64,000 nt of DNA from Plotosus lineatus (GCA_024760905.1 CM045731.1:50142501-50206500); one strand, 5' to 3'. Counted from the first letter of the stretch, positions 10,531-22,829 are shown. The notes: a model not told the origin generated them from the sequence alone. Program-made: numbers and translations.

Positions 10531-12270
10531 CGGTTTTCTGCACGAGTAAATAAACCACTAATTTTAAAACAATTTCCTCACTATGAACGTTCATGTCACA
10601 AAAAAGCACAGCCTGAGATAAACGTGTGTGTTCTTAGCAACGAATCGACACTATAATGCTAAGGGAAGCCCTGTTAGCATGTGCGATCTTTTCTACTGGA
10701 ACATAATACAGCACCGTTTTATGTACAGTACTAATATTTTAGAAGATTTCAAACTTATACCAACATGAACCACAAAACGAGTGCAATCTAAACATCCTTT
10801 AGCGCGGTGAACTGTTGTTATGACCTCCAGTATGGGCGCGCTGTTGTTGCCAGGGGCAACGGCCTGGCCACGATAAATCATCTGGCATGTTGGAGCCTGG
10901 GCGATGGTTTGGTCACCAAATGGGTTAAATTTCTGTCACTTGTGTCTCGTTTGTCCGATTTTATTAAAGCACTTGACTCCAGCCTGATCTTTGGAGTGTT
11001 TTCTGTGAAAGTGGTGCTGATTCCGTGTCGAACGGTCTTTACGCAAGTTTTGTTTTTATTTGATTTTATTCACCCCACGCTGTGTTTTGTTCAATTGTGA
11101 GCTAGTTTCTGGGTTTTTATTTTATTTTATTTATTTATTCATTTTTATTTGTTTTAGGGTTCTTCCAGTTCATCCAAACGACATTTTGATCAAGGTTTTT
11201 TTTTGTCCTTTTTTGTTTCTCGTGTTTTTGCTATCGGGTTGAAATAAATGTTTTTCGGCCTGTTTGCATGGATTTTTTTTGTTCTCCATTCCAAAGTAAA
11301 CAGATAAACTTGGGATTCAAGGCCAAATCTGCTCTTATTCCTGCATCTTGTGCATTACACACTCAGGAGCGCACTTGACCTGGTAACTCGGATCCCAATC
11401 CAGGTCTACCGTTACAATGCAGTAATAAACCAAATAAAACACTTTAAAATAATAATCGTCTGATGTTATTAAGGAAATCATTCTTCCAAGATACTAAAAA
11501 GATTCAATTACTCGGAAAAAACAATACCCTAAGATATGCAAAATTACACATTTGTGTATGTTGTTCATCCGTTCCTTTACATGAGACATCCCACAATGAC
11601 AAATTAAAATAATAACTCAAATTTCCTTACAGATAAATTCCTGTTTTCGACATCCTGTTACACAAAGCTCGACACAGTGTATAAAGCTCTATGGATGTGA
11701 TGTCCGGTATAGTAGTCAGGTTGGTGGTCACAGAGCACCGAAATTGAGGGAGCAGCAAGTGAGAGTGTAGATCGAAGAGTGAGCGGGACGCAGGTGAGAC
11801 AGAGAATGTCGTGACATCAAAGTGCCACGTGATATGGTGTCCATGGATTGGTCACACTACCTGATCAACTCAGTGTGCATAATGCAGGTGGAATAACTCA
11901 GTGATTGTGTAATCTCCACCTGAGATGTGGCATGAGAAGTGAGAGTCACCAGAATTCAGCAGATCAAATCATTCAGTCCACCGGAACCCTGTTTATGGGC
12001 ATATTTCATTATACATCAATTTAAAGCACCATTTTGGGTTTGTGCGTTTATAATTTTGTTCAGGGTAAAATAAACACCAAAACTTAAAAACTTAAAACAC
12101 AACAACACACACTTTTAATTTTATTTACCACAAGTTTGTTTTTATTGCCCTGGTGTACAACATGTGTTATTTCTTTTTTTTTATTTCAGCATGTTTCGTT
12201 GCAAGATTATTTTAATTTTCTGTTCACCCAAGTTAATTGGTCGCAACCTTCCCACCCCACCACCAGTTGA
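10531..12270. other. conserved noncoding part of the duplication
   Basis: No coding exon recognised. Collinear with about 32790-34385. A GC-rich stretch with TGTTGTTGCCAGGGGCAACG lies at 10834-10864, and T-rich and ATTT runs at 11110-11280. Confidence 0.5.
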
Positions 12271-12401
12271 TAGGTGCAGCGCACGCGATGCTCTCAGTGG
12301 ATGAGAGACTTTAAGTGTGTGAAAGTTTGAATGAGAATGGTACTTGCACACAATTTAACTTTGTAAAAGTTTATTAAATGTTTATACATTTATATACCAA
12401 G

Positions 12402-13558
12402 TACTCTCCTACCGGTCTCACTGATCACATTGGCTGTGGTTGTCTAGTCATCTGGAAGTACTTCCTGACTACTCAAAGCCTGTTTCAACTCCTCCTTGAA
12501 GACAACACGACACTCTTCCTTTTTCAGCTTCCATCCTGCACACCACCATCCTATGCTGTTTGGCAACACTCTCACCCACTACTACTTTGCAGTCACTGAC
12601 TTCCTTCAAATTACATCACCTGCACAAGATGTAGTCTACCTGTGTGCTTTTACCTCTGCTTTCATAAGTCACCCTATGCTTCTGTTTCTTCTTGAAGAAA
12701 GTATTTACCACAGCCATTACCATCCTTTTTGAAAAATCGATCAACATCTGTCCTTCTGTGTTCCTGTCCTGGATACCAAACCTGCCCATCACTTCCTCGT
12801 CCCCTCTGTTGCCTGCACCAACATGTCCATTGAAGTCTGCCCCAATGACCACTCTTTCACCTCTGGGGGTACTCTGCATCACTTCATCTAAGTCACTCCA
12901 GAATCTCTCCTTCTCTTCTAGCTTACATCCTGCCTGTGGGGCATAAGCACTAACAACATTGACCATCACGCCTTCAATTTCTAACTTGAGACTCATCACT
13001 CTGTCTGACACTCTTTTCACTTCTAGAACATTCCTGACAAACTCCTCCTTCAGGATGACTCCTACTCCATTTCTCTTCCCATCCACACCATGATAAAACA
13101 GCTTCAACCCTGCTCCTAAGCTTTTAGCTTTGCTACCTTTCCACCTGGTCTCCTGAACACACAATATGTCCACCTTCCTCCTCTGCATCATGTCAGCCAG
13201 CTCTCTGCCTTTTCCTTGCATAGTTCCAACATTCAAAGTCCCTACTCTCAGTCCTAGGCTCATGCCTTTCCTCTTCTCTCTCTGCCTACGGACACGCCTC
13301 CCGCCTCTCCTTCTTTGACGTCTTCGACCAACAGTTGTCCAATTTCCATCAGCACCCTGTTGGTTGACAGCACTGATGGCGGTCGTTGTTAACCCGGGCC
13401 TCGACCGATCCGGTATGAGTTTTGTTTTGACCATTTGCATTTTTAATGTGGCCGGATGCCCTTCCTGTCACAACCCTCTGCATTTATCCAGGCTTGGGAC
13501 CGGCATAAGGGGGAGAGACACTGCTTTGTGCCCCCCCTCCCCCGCCCTCATGGCTGCA
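12402..13558 (-). pseudogene. RTE LINE fragment, 3'-truncated
   Basis: Minus-strand copy with the 5' UTR and endonuclease (open frame 13440 to 12616, ending near VDYILCR) but no reverse transcriptase. About 55 bp are deleted near 12530. It ends abruptly at 12402, within sequence corresponding to the linker before the RT. LINEs usually lose the 5' side, so this shape suggests later rearrangement. Confidence 0.85.
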
Positions 13559-13830
13559 TTATTACATGCACTAAAATATGCTTCTGAAACACATTCTATA
13601 GACAGTCTTACTCATTAATACAGTATTAATGTAGTAAAATGTAGTAATGATTACTGTTATATTTATTGATGATAAAATAGCAACATTATACAGCATATAC
13701 TGTTGTAAAGCACTAGTATTAAAGTCTTTTTCAATTGTTATTCCAGTACAGTACCGAAATTAATTCTTAGAATGTATGTGCGTGAGATTTTATGTTCTGT
13801 AGCATGTTTAACAAACGATACCAAAATACA
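13559..13830 (+). mobile_element. foldback transposon fragment
   Basis: Matches 2457-2728 of the foldback element (ATTCTATAGACAGTCTTACT), truncated where the RTE fragment begins and interrupted at 13831 by the end of another foldback copy. Confidence 0.7.
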
Positions 13831-14153
13831 GTAGGCCCTTGACTATTCACGGTTTTGCACTCACTGCTTGAGTATTCATGGACTGCCAAGCAACTGACAC
13901 ATCACTGAAATTCAGCCAATGGCTTTCCCCCTTCCTGCTGATTGGTTGAGATGATGTGACGCCCCTTTTTCCTCAATCGCCAGTTCGGCTCGATGATACC
14001 AATCAAACCATGCATCTTCTCTGGCTAAGCGATAGAAAAGGATGTCTCTACTGAAGAAATAAAACTGTCTCCTGAAGAAACGACAGTTTCCTCTGAACTG
14101 TTGTATTAAAGTCTTTTTCAATTATTATTCCAGTACAGTATCGAAGTTAATTC

Positions 14154-14717
14154 TGTAAAAGTGTATCACATAATCATGTTCTCTGGTGCACATACTGTTT
14201 TATATAACTGTATAATGGTGCTTTATTTTTCTATGTTTTGCTATACTTAAATGTTTGTTGAGAATAATCAAATGGAATGCTTAAGGGGCCATTCTTCATG
14301 TCTGTTGTAAAAGTGTACACTTAAACAGAAGTGCATGCTGGGTACCCGTGACACACAGAGCCTTTCACTGTTAGTGTGACCTTCAACAGACTCAACAGTT
14401 TCTAGCTGTAGATTACTTCGAGGTCAGGAGGTGGGGGGTGTTTGGGGATTGTGATGCTCCCGAAAAGAGCCCAGATTTATCGCATCCTGTTGAGATAACA
14501 ACGCATCAAAGACCCAGTCACAAACCCGGAAGGAGGAACCTGCTCTGCAGCCCTTAAAAGCACCCCCCCGCGAGGGAGACCTCAGACCTTAACTAGCGTG
14601 TCTTTTATGCATGTTTGTTGGGTCTCCGTCCTCTGCAGACGACGCAATAAAGCTTCTCATATTCAACTCAAAACCAGTCTCCAGTCGTCTTCTTCCACAT
14701 TCCAATGGATCTTAACA
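14154..14717 (+). repeat. 5' LTR
   Basis: 564 bp, TG...CA. TTAAAA near 14554 may serve as a TATA-like box, and AATAAA at 14646-14651 is the poly(A) signal. Within the LTR the TGTAAAAGTGTA motif at the start recurs about 150 bp in. Confidence 0.95.
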
Positions 14718-14721
14718 GTTT

Positions 14722-14739
14722 TGGGGGCTCGTCCGGGAT
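14722..14739 (+). other. primer binding site, tRNA-Pro type
   Basis: TGGGGGCTCGTCCGGGAT begins four bases after the LTR and equals the tRNA-Pro primer site known from murine gammaretroviruses. Confidence 0.93.
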
Positions 14740-14823
14740 GTGGTAGAGGAACGCCAGTTGAGGAAATTCGACCCAAACTTTTCCTCGTGAACCAAGGAGA
14801 AGGACACAGGCCGGCAATCAATA

Positions 14824-14833
14824 ACAGGTAAGC
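14824..14833 (+). other. candidate retroviral splice donor
   Basis: ACAG|GTAAGC matches the donor consensus about 110 bases after the LTR, a usual place for the donor of env mRNA. Not shown to be used. Confidence 0.5.
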
Positions 14834-15100
14834 AGAACCTGTTTAAATCGAACTCTGCATATTGACTAAACTAAAAACTGTGTCCTCTCCGGAAGTTTGA
14901 AGGAAAAGGATTAAAAGAGTTGTATGAGAACCTAATTTTAAGATTTAAGGTAAATTAAGAGAAAATAGACGCGCCTTGGTGGTGGCATACCCTCCCGGTC
15001 TCTGACGAGGGGCCGTGGTAAAGGCTGGGTTGGAGTCCCGGGGGATTGAAGGCTCCCCAAAGTACCACGTCAGTGCTATATAAAACTGTACGTCGTAGTC

Positions 15101-15640
15101 GGGTGAAAGGCCCTCAACGGATTAGCCGTTGAAAGCATGCGTCTATATGGGTGAAAGGCCCCCAATACGAGGGATATTGGAAATGGGCGAAAGGCCCCCA
15201 ATATGAGAGGTATTGGAAGCATTAAAGAATGGGTGAAAGGCCCCCAATACGAGGGATATTGGAAATGGGCGAAAGGCCGCCAATATGAGAGGTATTGGAA
15301 GCATTAAAGAATGGGTGAAAGGCCCCCAATACGAGAGATATTGGAAATGGGTGAAAGGCCCCCAATATGAGAGGTATTGGAAGCATTAAAGAATGGGTGA
15401 AAGGCCCCCAATACGAGGGATATTGGAAATGGGTGAAAGGCCCCCAATATGAGAGGTATTGGAAGCATTAAAGAATGGGTGAAAGGCCCCCAATACGAGG
15501 GATATTGGAAATGGGCGAAAGGCCCCCAATATGAGAGGTATTGGAAGCATTAAAGAATGGGTGAAAGGCCCCCAATACGAGGGATATTGGAAATGGGTGA
15601 AAGGCCCCCAATATGAGAGGTATTGGAAGCATTAAAGAAA
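15101..15640 (+). repeat. 82-bp tandem array of hairpins in the provirus leader
   Basis: Six 82-bp units whose GCATTAAAGAA markers fall at 15219, 15301, 15383, 15465, 15547 and 15629. Each unit is two half-units with GGGYGAAAGGCC followed by CCAATA-7 nt-TATTGG. A thirteenth, different half-unit at 15105-15137 has TCAACGG-5 nt-CCGTTGA: a different sequence that still pairs. The array lies in the untranslated leader before gag, where retroviral packaging signals usually lie. Confidence 0.93.
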
Positions 15641-16057
15641 CTAATAGTGTGTGATATTAATTGTATTGTTTTCTGTTTCATGTATGTATTGTATTGTAAC
15701 GTGCGTGACGTTAATTGTATTGTTTTCTATTTCATGCGTGTACTGTGTTGCAACGTGTGTTGTGTGTGAGGGAAAGAGGGAAGTGGGAAGAATAAAATTC
15801 AGAGGTGTCGAGAGGGACGCTGACGTTTCACAGTGTCTTAACCGGGCAGAGAAACAGACAGAGGAAACCTAGCGGTGTTAACATAATCTGTCTGTGCGGT
15901 GGAAACCTAACGGTGACAACACAAGCCGCCTGCCGTGGTTAATTGGGTCATTCGTTCAGCCTAGTGCTGACGGACTGACTGGCTGTGACCGTCTAAACAG
16001 TCCCGATCCGGGAGAGTGAGCAGGTGTACCCGCTCTCTGGCCTCTGAGTTAAGAAAT

Positions 16058-16618
16058 ATGGAGGGGGAATTTGATAAAGAAATAAATGAACGGGGGCTAG
16101 GTCATGAACCCCTGAAGCCATTATATGCACAGATTGAGAACACCTTGAAGTCAGTGGAGCTAAAGAGCACACTGAAACAGAAAAATAAAGTTGTAGATGA
16201 AGCCAGACGAAAGCTGCATGAACTGGTGACGTCTAAAAATAAACAGTTGGGGGACAGTGGCCACTTAGGATCCTGGTTATGGGAAAAGGTTAAAGAATAT
16301 TCAGAAAAAGTCAGAGAAGCGAGAGAGCAGGGAGAAAAGGCGAATTTAATGTCTAGATCCATGCTGAAAAAGAAGGTGGAGGAAATGGAGAGCGCCCAAC
16401 AGGGGTGGACGAATCTCGCGGCCTGCTGGCAGAGTGTCACGCATCTTCACCATCTCCAGTCGAAGGAAAAATCAAAAGGAGCGGTAACAGCACCTGACAC
16501 TGAACCTACGCGCCCCACACCATACGCACCCCCAACACCCAGCGTTAACAGTGTAGATCTTCTCACAGGACCAGAGAGAATAAATAAATACAAATACATA
16601 TTTCATGCATCAACATGA
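16058..16618 (+). pseudogene. gag: gag fragment 1 (matrix-like)
   Basis: ATG at 16058 with A at -3. About 165 residues are highly charged and likely helical, then a Pro/Thr-rich stretch (TRPTPYAPPTPS), then the frame runs into env-type sequence at about 16580 and stops. Position after the leader and the helix plus Pro-rich layout suggest a Gag N-terminus; no nucleocapsid Cys-His box follows. Assignment is mainly by position. Confidence 0.55.
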
Positions 16619-17410
16619 CTGGCACAGGTCAGATACTAGGAAATTTAAACGCCACTGAATGGTGCACGAGCATGAATACAACGAATATTGGTTTTGACCC
16701 TTTATCAGGAAGTGATATATGGTGGTGGTGTGGAGACAGTAGGCTGTTTGATAGGTTGCCACGTAATAAAACTGGTGTATGTGCTATCGTTACCTTGTTA
16801 CTTCCAGTATCAATATACCCTACAACAGCAGAACACTTATTAAAAGAAGTAAATAGTGTATTACCAAGTTCCTGAAAAAAAAAATCATTATAGTAGAGAT
16901 ATCACGTGGCAGGGTTCACGTGACCCCACTTATATAGATGCTATAGGAGTTCCACGAGGGGTTCCTGATGAATATGAACTGGTAGATCAAGTAGCAGCTG
17001 GGTTCAAATCTACCATCTGTTGGTGGTGTACTATTAATAAAAGTACGGATAGAATAAATTACATCCACTATAATGTTCAAAAAACTAGACAATTGGACAC
17101 AGACAGGTTTTAAAGCAGCACATAGTCAATTAGCAGCAACGTCACTGATGGCTTTCCAAAATCCACTGTATTGGACATGTTACTAGCAGAGAAAGGAGGT
17201 GTATGCGCAGTGTTCGGGGAACAATGTTGTACTTTTATTCCAAACAACACTGCATCAGATGGAAGTTTAACACTAGCAATAGAAGACCTAAAATCTCTTA
17301 ATAAAAGGATGAAAGAACATTCGGGGGTAGATATATCCATATGGGATTCATGGTTAAGTGTGTTCGGAAAATATAGTCCCCTTGTATCATCTGTATTAAA
17401 ATCTGTGTAG
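16590..17410 (+). pseudogene. env: env fragment 1 (end of SU and TM ectodomain)
   Basis: Three pieces in different frames: the end of the surface subunit (SDIWWWCGD), the start of the transmembrane subunit (IGVPRGVPDEYELVDQ), and the CAVFGEQCC motif (CX6CC type) followed by TFIPNNT. Frameshifts lie near 16860 and 17110, and the membrane anchor is missing. It follows gag fragment 1 directly, so pol was deleted between them. It is clearly related to env 2 (21222-22829) but well diverged, so it is not a recent internal copy. Confidence 0.85.
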
Positions 17411-17610
17411 TTTTTGCAACTTTTTTACACTCTGTGGTTGTTGTTGAATCAACTCATCGTCACTGCCCTGGGTTATAAGATCCTGAATGCTAATAAAAAG
17501 ATGACATTTCTGTCGGAGTGTAAACAGTTCTGAATGAAATTAATGAATTTACGAATCTAAAATCTGTTTGAAGTGTTAGTAAATGATATCTTTTGTTCGA
17601 GCTGTGATAA

Positions 17611-18287
17611 ACAGGAGGGGAATGTTGGAATAATTGTTTGAATTATCACAGCTCTAACCTATTTTGTTACTCGATAAGTATAAACGTTGGAAACTGCTTG
17701 TTGAGGTATTTTGCAGAAACATCTCTATCTCCATGGGAGGCAGCCAAGTGGAAACAACCTTGAAGTTCTCACACAACAACAGGACGACTCCCTAACTGCA
17801 GCTGGATAGAGAGCTGAAATGAACATTCTAAACTAAACAAAGTAGATAAGCATAGAACAATGATGGTCATGATGCTGATTTACATGCACCCCTCCCCTCT
17901 AGGAAACCAATACGACATGTGTAATTAGAAAAAGTAAAGAGACAGTTAAATTCCGTGGGAAGAGAAAAAAAAAAAAAAAAAAAAGTGAATGAACTCGGTG
18001 TATTAGGGAAAGAAGGGAGGGACGGACTCCCCTGTCTATAGACTGAACGGCCGTGGATGAATGAACGTGTGTGTGAATGGAGGATGTAATCCTTGATTAA
18101 CCTCCTCATATAAACAACTGTGGGATCAATATGAGTTTTTGTTGATGCGGAGGCAAGAACCCTCCGCCTGAAAAGGTAGAAGCTTGAGGGTTACCACAGA
18201 AATAATTAATCGTTGTCCCATAGGAAAAGATAAACCAGTGTTAGGACACCCTAGGTGCAACAAACCACTGGTCCAAATTGGGTTAAA
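17611..18287 (+). other. internal PPT and LTR-like segment of a second retrovirus
   Basis: ACAGGAGGGGAA followed by TGTTGGAATAATTG looks like a polypurine tract and the start of another LTR, unlike the outer LTRs. The following ~650 bp has no coding potential and leads to a second gag start. An A-run lies at 17967-17985. The end of the LTR-like part is not defined. Confidence 0.45.
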
Positions 18288-18510
18288 ATGGGGAGTAAAA
18301 ACAGTAAACCTAGAGATGAATTATAATGTGGAGATTGGAAAGCAGTAGAAAAACAGGCACCTGATAGAAGTAAATATTAAGATTTATGGGTTAGTAAGTA
18401 TGGATTCAATGGACAGTTAAATGTAACAAGGTTAATAGAATTACAGGGAGCTATTAGACGGAACTGTAAAAATAATACAGAAAAAGAAAGCATTTCGATT
18501 ACAAGTGGAT
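18288..18510 (+). pseudogene. gag: gag fragment 2 (myristoylated matrix type)
   Basis: ATG then MGSKNSKPRDEL, a typical N-myristoylation start, then stops at 18324-18326 and 18378-18380 in the same frame, then WVSKYGFNGQLNVTRL, similar to matrix domains of fish retroviruses as I remember them. It differs from gag fragment 1, supporting a second viral genome. Confidence 0.6.
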
Positions 18511-18789
18511 GACAGGCCAACAGGGGGCCAAACATTTGCAATACACCGGAAAAATGGTCTGCATGGTGCAGCACAAGAAAGAGTAATGCAGCTGGATGGA
18601 CTGAAGGGCTCCCTCAGATTCCAAGCTATCCCTGCCGAGGGGCATTTGATGCCAGATATTTGACTTCGGCCCATAGAATGATTTGGGAGGGAATACTCAG
18701 GTGCTCTCTCCTCTCGGTCAACTAGCTTTGTGGGTATTGATGGGGTTCCTTTCTCGTCACAGCTTACACCCCGCTCCCTCTGCGTTTTC

Positions 18790-20935
18790 CCGACGACCCC
18801 GCTCTCGATGCATTATAAATCACTTATTTTTGTGTATATGCAGGAATGTCCGTTTAATTTACCCGGTCATGATCTGATGAGTCTCCTTGGTTTACAAATT
18901 TCTTTTCATGGTTCGAGCATGATCACCTCCACGTCAGAATCTCTGTCCCCTTTTTTGATTGCTCCTTATGAGGCTAAGCGTCCCTGTAGAACCAGACACT
19001 CGGCCTCTGTTTGCATTTACACATAGGCAGCGGCAGTACACCTGGACACGCCTCTCACAGGGTTTCATTGATTCTCCCGCGGTGTTTGCCACCGTTGTAC
19101 GGGACGCACAGGGTGCTTTGTTCCCCCTGATGGTTCCTGTGTCCACTCCTATGCAGATGACTTCGGCATCAAGCTCCGTGATCTGTTTTCAAGCCACACT
19201 CGCTGTCCTTCAGTTCTCTCGGGTCTCAAAGAAATTGAGCCAAGATCGCGTCAAGATCAACATCGACACCCAGCGACCTGCTACCAAGCATGCCTTACTT
19301 GCTTTCCTGGGGTTGATCAAGTACTGCAGGCAGTGGATCCCAGACTGCTCTCTCTCTATGACAAGTGCCTCCGGTCCGCAATACACCACACGGACCCACT
19401 CCAGCAACCACTCGTATGGACTGAGGACATGCAAAATGCCTTTGCAGCCCTCAAAACGGCCCTCTGCTCGGCTCCAGCTCTGGGCCTGCCGAACTATGAA
19501 CTGTCATTCCACCTCTACGTTGCTCACCAAGGGGGAACTGCCTCTGGGGTGTTGGCTCAGGAGCATGGCGGGGGGATGAGGCCCTGTGCTTTCCTTTCAA
19601 AAACACTAGACACTGTAGCTCAAGGTTTACCTGCGTGTCTTTGTGCTGTGGCTGCATGTGCGTTAATGGTTTTAGACGCCGAGAGGATCGTCTTGTCGCA
19701 CCCTTTGATTTTATACTCACAACATCAGGTCCAACAGATCCTATGAAATTTAAATACACAACACATGTCATAACAGCGCAGGTCAGGATACGAGGTCAAT
19801 TCTATGCGCCATTGATAACCTCACGATTAAATCTACTTCTTCTCTCGATACCGTGGCTCACGCCTTACAGCGTCTGCTTAATACTCAAAATGACTGTGAG
19901 CCCTGCCCTCACGGCTGTTTGCAAGAAATTGTTGTTGCTACAAGTATTAGGTCTGATTTGTGTTCTACACCTTTACCTACAGGTGAGGTCTGTTTGTGGA
20001 TGGGTCATGCTCTAAACCTATCAACGGTACCTTTCACTGTGGATATGCCGTCTGCCGCCTTTCAGATATAGTGATCGAATCTCATTCACTCCCCTTTACG
20101 TCTGCTCAAGCTGCAGAATTGTTTGCTCTTACTCGCGCGTGAATCTTATCTGCTGACCAAGAGGTAGACAGATGCTTAACATGCACACAGAATAATTCTT
20201 CTAAGCCGCTGGCAGTGCATCAACATCTGCCACAACCAAATACACCATTCCAGGAATGGCAAATTGATTATACCCACATGCCAAGACAGAGACCATACAA
20301 ATATCTATTGGTAATGGTTGATAAATTCTCACTCTGGGTGGAAGCTTTCCCATGCAGCAATGAGAATGCTAGAGTGGTGGTTCAGAAATTGACACAAGAA
20401 ATTGTCCCGTGATATGAAATTCCGGTGGGACTAGACTCGGACAGAGGGATCCCCTTCACGCCCAAGGTATCCCAACTGCTCGCAACACCACACTCATGAC
20501 TCCACACGAACTACAGACCGGTAGACCATTTCCTGGACCACACATAGCACCGGACACTGACCCACAAAACCTAACCCATAAACAATACTGTCGTGAATTG
20601 CAAAGTCTCGTTGCAGCCTTTTCAGATCAAGTGAGGGAGCAGCACCAGGCATCTACCGGCGGCCTTTCAGACACAGAGTGGGTCCCCCTGAAAGTCCTCA
20701 AGCGAAAGTGGACGGAGCCAAGGTGGACAGGACCCTACAAGATCAAAGAGCGCACCTCGCACGCCGTCCGGCTGGACAGCAAGGGCGACACCTGGTATCA
20801 CTGGAGCCAGTGCGCAGCGGCAGAAGCTCCCAACAGATCACTTGTCAACACACACAGGGACCTGTGTGAAGCAGCAACCTCGTTACCGGCCGGTGACGAA
20901 GAAAAAGACCACCAACAACGCAGGGCAGAATAATC
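18790..20935 (+). pseudogene. pol: pol remnant (protease end, RT, RNase H, integrase)
   Basis: Recognisable in order: protease end (LPGHDLMSLLGLQISF, about 18850-18915); RT palm beginning late (FAFTHRQRQYTWTRLSQGF, about 19008), so the RT start is deleted; polymerase motif YADD at 19150-19161 in a shifted frame; RT connection (FLGLIKYCRQWIPD, about 19300); RNase H with FVDGS (about 19990) and AQAAELFAL; integrase core (WQIDYTH, about 20259) and DSDRG after an in-frame stop; integrase C-terminal GPYKI. Several frameshifts and deletions make it non-functional. Confidence 0.88.
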
Positions 20936-21221
20936 CCTGGGTGGCAAAAGGGGGTGAGGTAGTCTAACCCTCACCCTCACGGCAAGGCGGAGGAACAACG
21001 CGCCCCTGCAACAAGTAGCGTGCCAAGCTACCAACGCAAGTTTGAAGAGTTTTATTCCAAGTATATTGTTTTTAATTATATTGTAATGTGCTTTTGCTTT
21101 GAGTTGTGTGACAAAGAGTAGTGAAGGTCGTAAGCTTTTTAAGGTGCAGCGCGTGACCCTCCCTTAAATACAGTGAAGAATTTACTCTGTCATATTGAAG
21201 GTTTAGCTTGCTAGTTTCTAC

Positions 21222-22829
21222 ATGGAAGGTAAAGCCAGATGGGGTCTCTCCTCGAGTTCACTCATGTGTATTTCTTTTTTAGTCTCCTTGTTGGTAGTGC
21301 TCCCCATCCTGTGGGTACTTGACCCGCCCCTTACTCCCTCACAGAACGATATAACCACCACAGCCCACAGCAGACGCCGACGATTAGTCACACTAACTAG
21401 ATTCACTTCGCGCAGTCCGGACAAGTGCATGGTCAAATATGGAGGTATAGAGATTAAGTACGTCAAAGGCACTAAAGCCACATTTATTTTTGACCTTTGT
21501 GCCGTTATAAACTGCGCAGGTAAGAACACCACGTGGCAGGGATATGACATCTATCTCTGTGCGGCCTTGAGTTATGCGGCGCATGCCTGATGGTGCCCTT
21601 TCTGGGGGAACGTTATAGCGTACACCGGGGCATGGACACCGGAAGGCCATACCGCCGAGAGACTACGCGGACGAGTTACAATACAGCGCGACTTTCACAT
21701 AAGCCAGAATCCTATCTCACTGTCCATCAATAACATGTACACCTGTCTCGGGGAACGACCGGATCAGTGGGGCCTCCAGGGTTGTATTGGGGGCGAATGC
21801 ATCATCACTCTAGGAGTATTGATATCTGGATCCGACCCCTTGGGCCTCATCAAAATTACTCTGGTGGACCCTCTCAAAGGCACAATTTTGAAATCACATT
21901 CATCCAAATGCCCAGCGATTAATGCGACCCTTTCCCCTCAAATGGACGGCGTAAAGGTTCATGATTTTTCAAAAGATTCCCCGATTCAGATTATTCGGAT
22001 CACTATTGTACCAGCCTCAGCATCAAACCTAGTAGGTGTCCTTTCACGCACACGTGTAAAGTCCATCTCCTCGTTCGACATTAAGCACACGCACCGGTCG
22101 ATTCCCGCGCTTGGGAAGCAAGGCTTTCAAGGGTCTCCCACTTATATCGATGCAATCGGCGTTCCTCGCGGCGTACCGGACGAATACAAATTAGTAGACC
22201 AGATTGCGGGTGGGTTTGAATCTTCCATTTGCTGGTGGTGCACTATCAACAAGAATGTCGATAGGATCAATTATATTCACTATAATGTTCAACGCTTGAC
22301 CAATCTCACCAGGGATGCCGTGGAAGGATTGGCAGCCGAGCTCAGGGCCAATTCACTTATGACATATCAAAACCGCATGGCTATAGATTTTTTACTTAGT
22401 GCCCACGGTGGCGTTTGCTCCATGTTTGGGGAAGAGTGCTGCACCTTCATACCCAATAACACCGCGCCAGACGGGTCTGTCACGAAGGCCTTGGATGGGC
22501 TGCGGACTCTGGCCACCGAGCTGAGGGAACACTCAGGTGTTGATAATGTTATACTTGGTTGGCTGGACAGACACTTCGGTAAGTGGAAAGGTTTGATCGT
22601 TTCAGTTGTGATATCCATCATCTCGGTGGCCGGACTCCTCGCCCTATGTGGGTGCTGTTGCATCCCCTGCATTCGTTCCCTATGTATTAGGTGCATCTCT
22701 TTTACTCTGGAAAAAGGGGGCCCTTTTTCTCCCCCTCCATATCAATTTCCTCAGTTGTTGGCCGAGTCGGAAGCTCTCCTTTCGCCGGGGTCTCTGGTGG
22801 ATGAAGTCGCACTTAGACCCCAGTTCTGA
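21222..22829 (+). pseudogene. env: env 2, one in-frame stop
   Basis: 536 codons in one frame with a single TGA at 21588-21590. The N-terminus has a hydrophobic signal-like segment (about residues 14-35). The surface part is short and shows no clear furin-type cleavage site at the expected SU/TM junction. The TM part has IGVPRGVPDEY, heptad-like helices, CSMFGEECC (CX6CC), a membrane span starting GLIVSVVISIISV, a Cys-rich stretch and a Pro-rich cytoplasmic tail. It belongs to the fish gammaretroviral Env group as I remember it. As it stands it would give only a truncated 122-residue product. Confidence 0.88.

Larger units (their letters stand above)
1..12400. repeat. segmental duplication, copy 1
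   Basis: Collinear with 27399-34385 and again, at 12270-12400, with 35757-35880. By eye the aligned parts are about 95 percent identical. Differences are mostly insertions: foldback 2311-3935, RTE 4159-7331 and a SINE at 8995-9335 are private to this copy. The left end lies outside the window. Confidence 0.9.

Noticed and set aside
10807..11242. Coding exons in the conserved 10.8-11.2 kb stretch
   Set aside because: Open frames exist in both copies, but differences do not respect codons and T-rich runs make up the end; conservation follows from the duplication itself.
15101..15640. CRISPR-like array
   Set aside because: Repeats are contiguous with no unique spacers, lie inside a retroviral leader, and the host is a vertebrate.
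18441..18674. Minus-strand gene in the provirus
   Set aside because: Lies across the gag2-pol remnant; no family resemblance.
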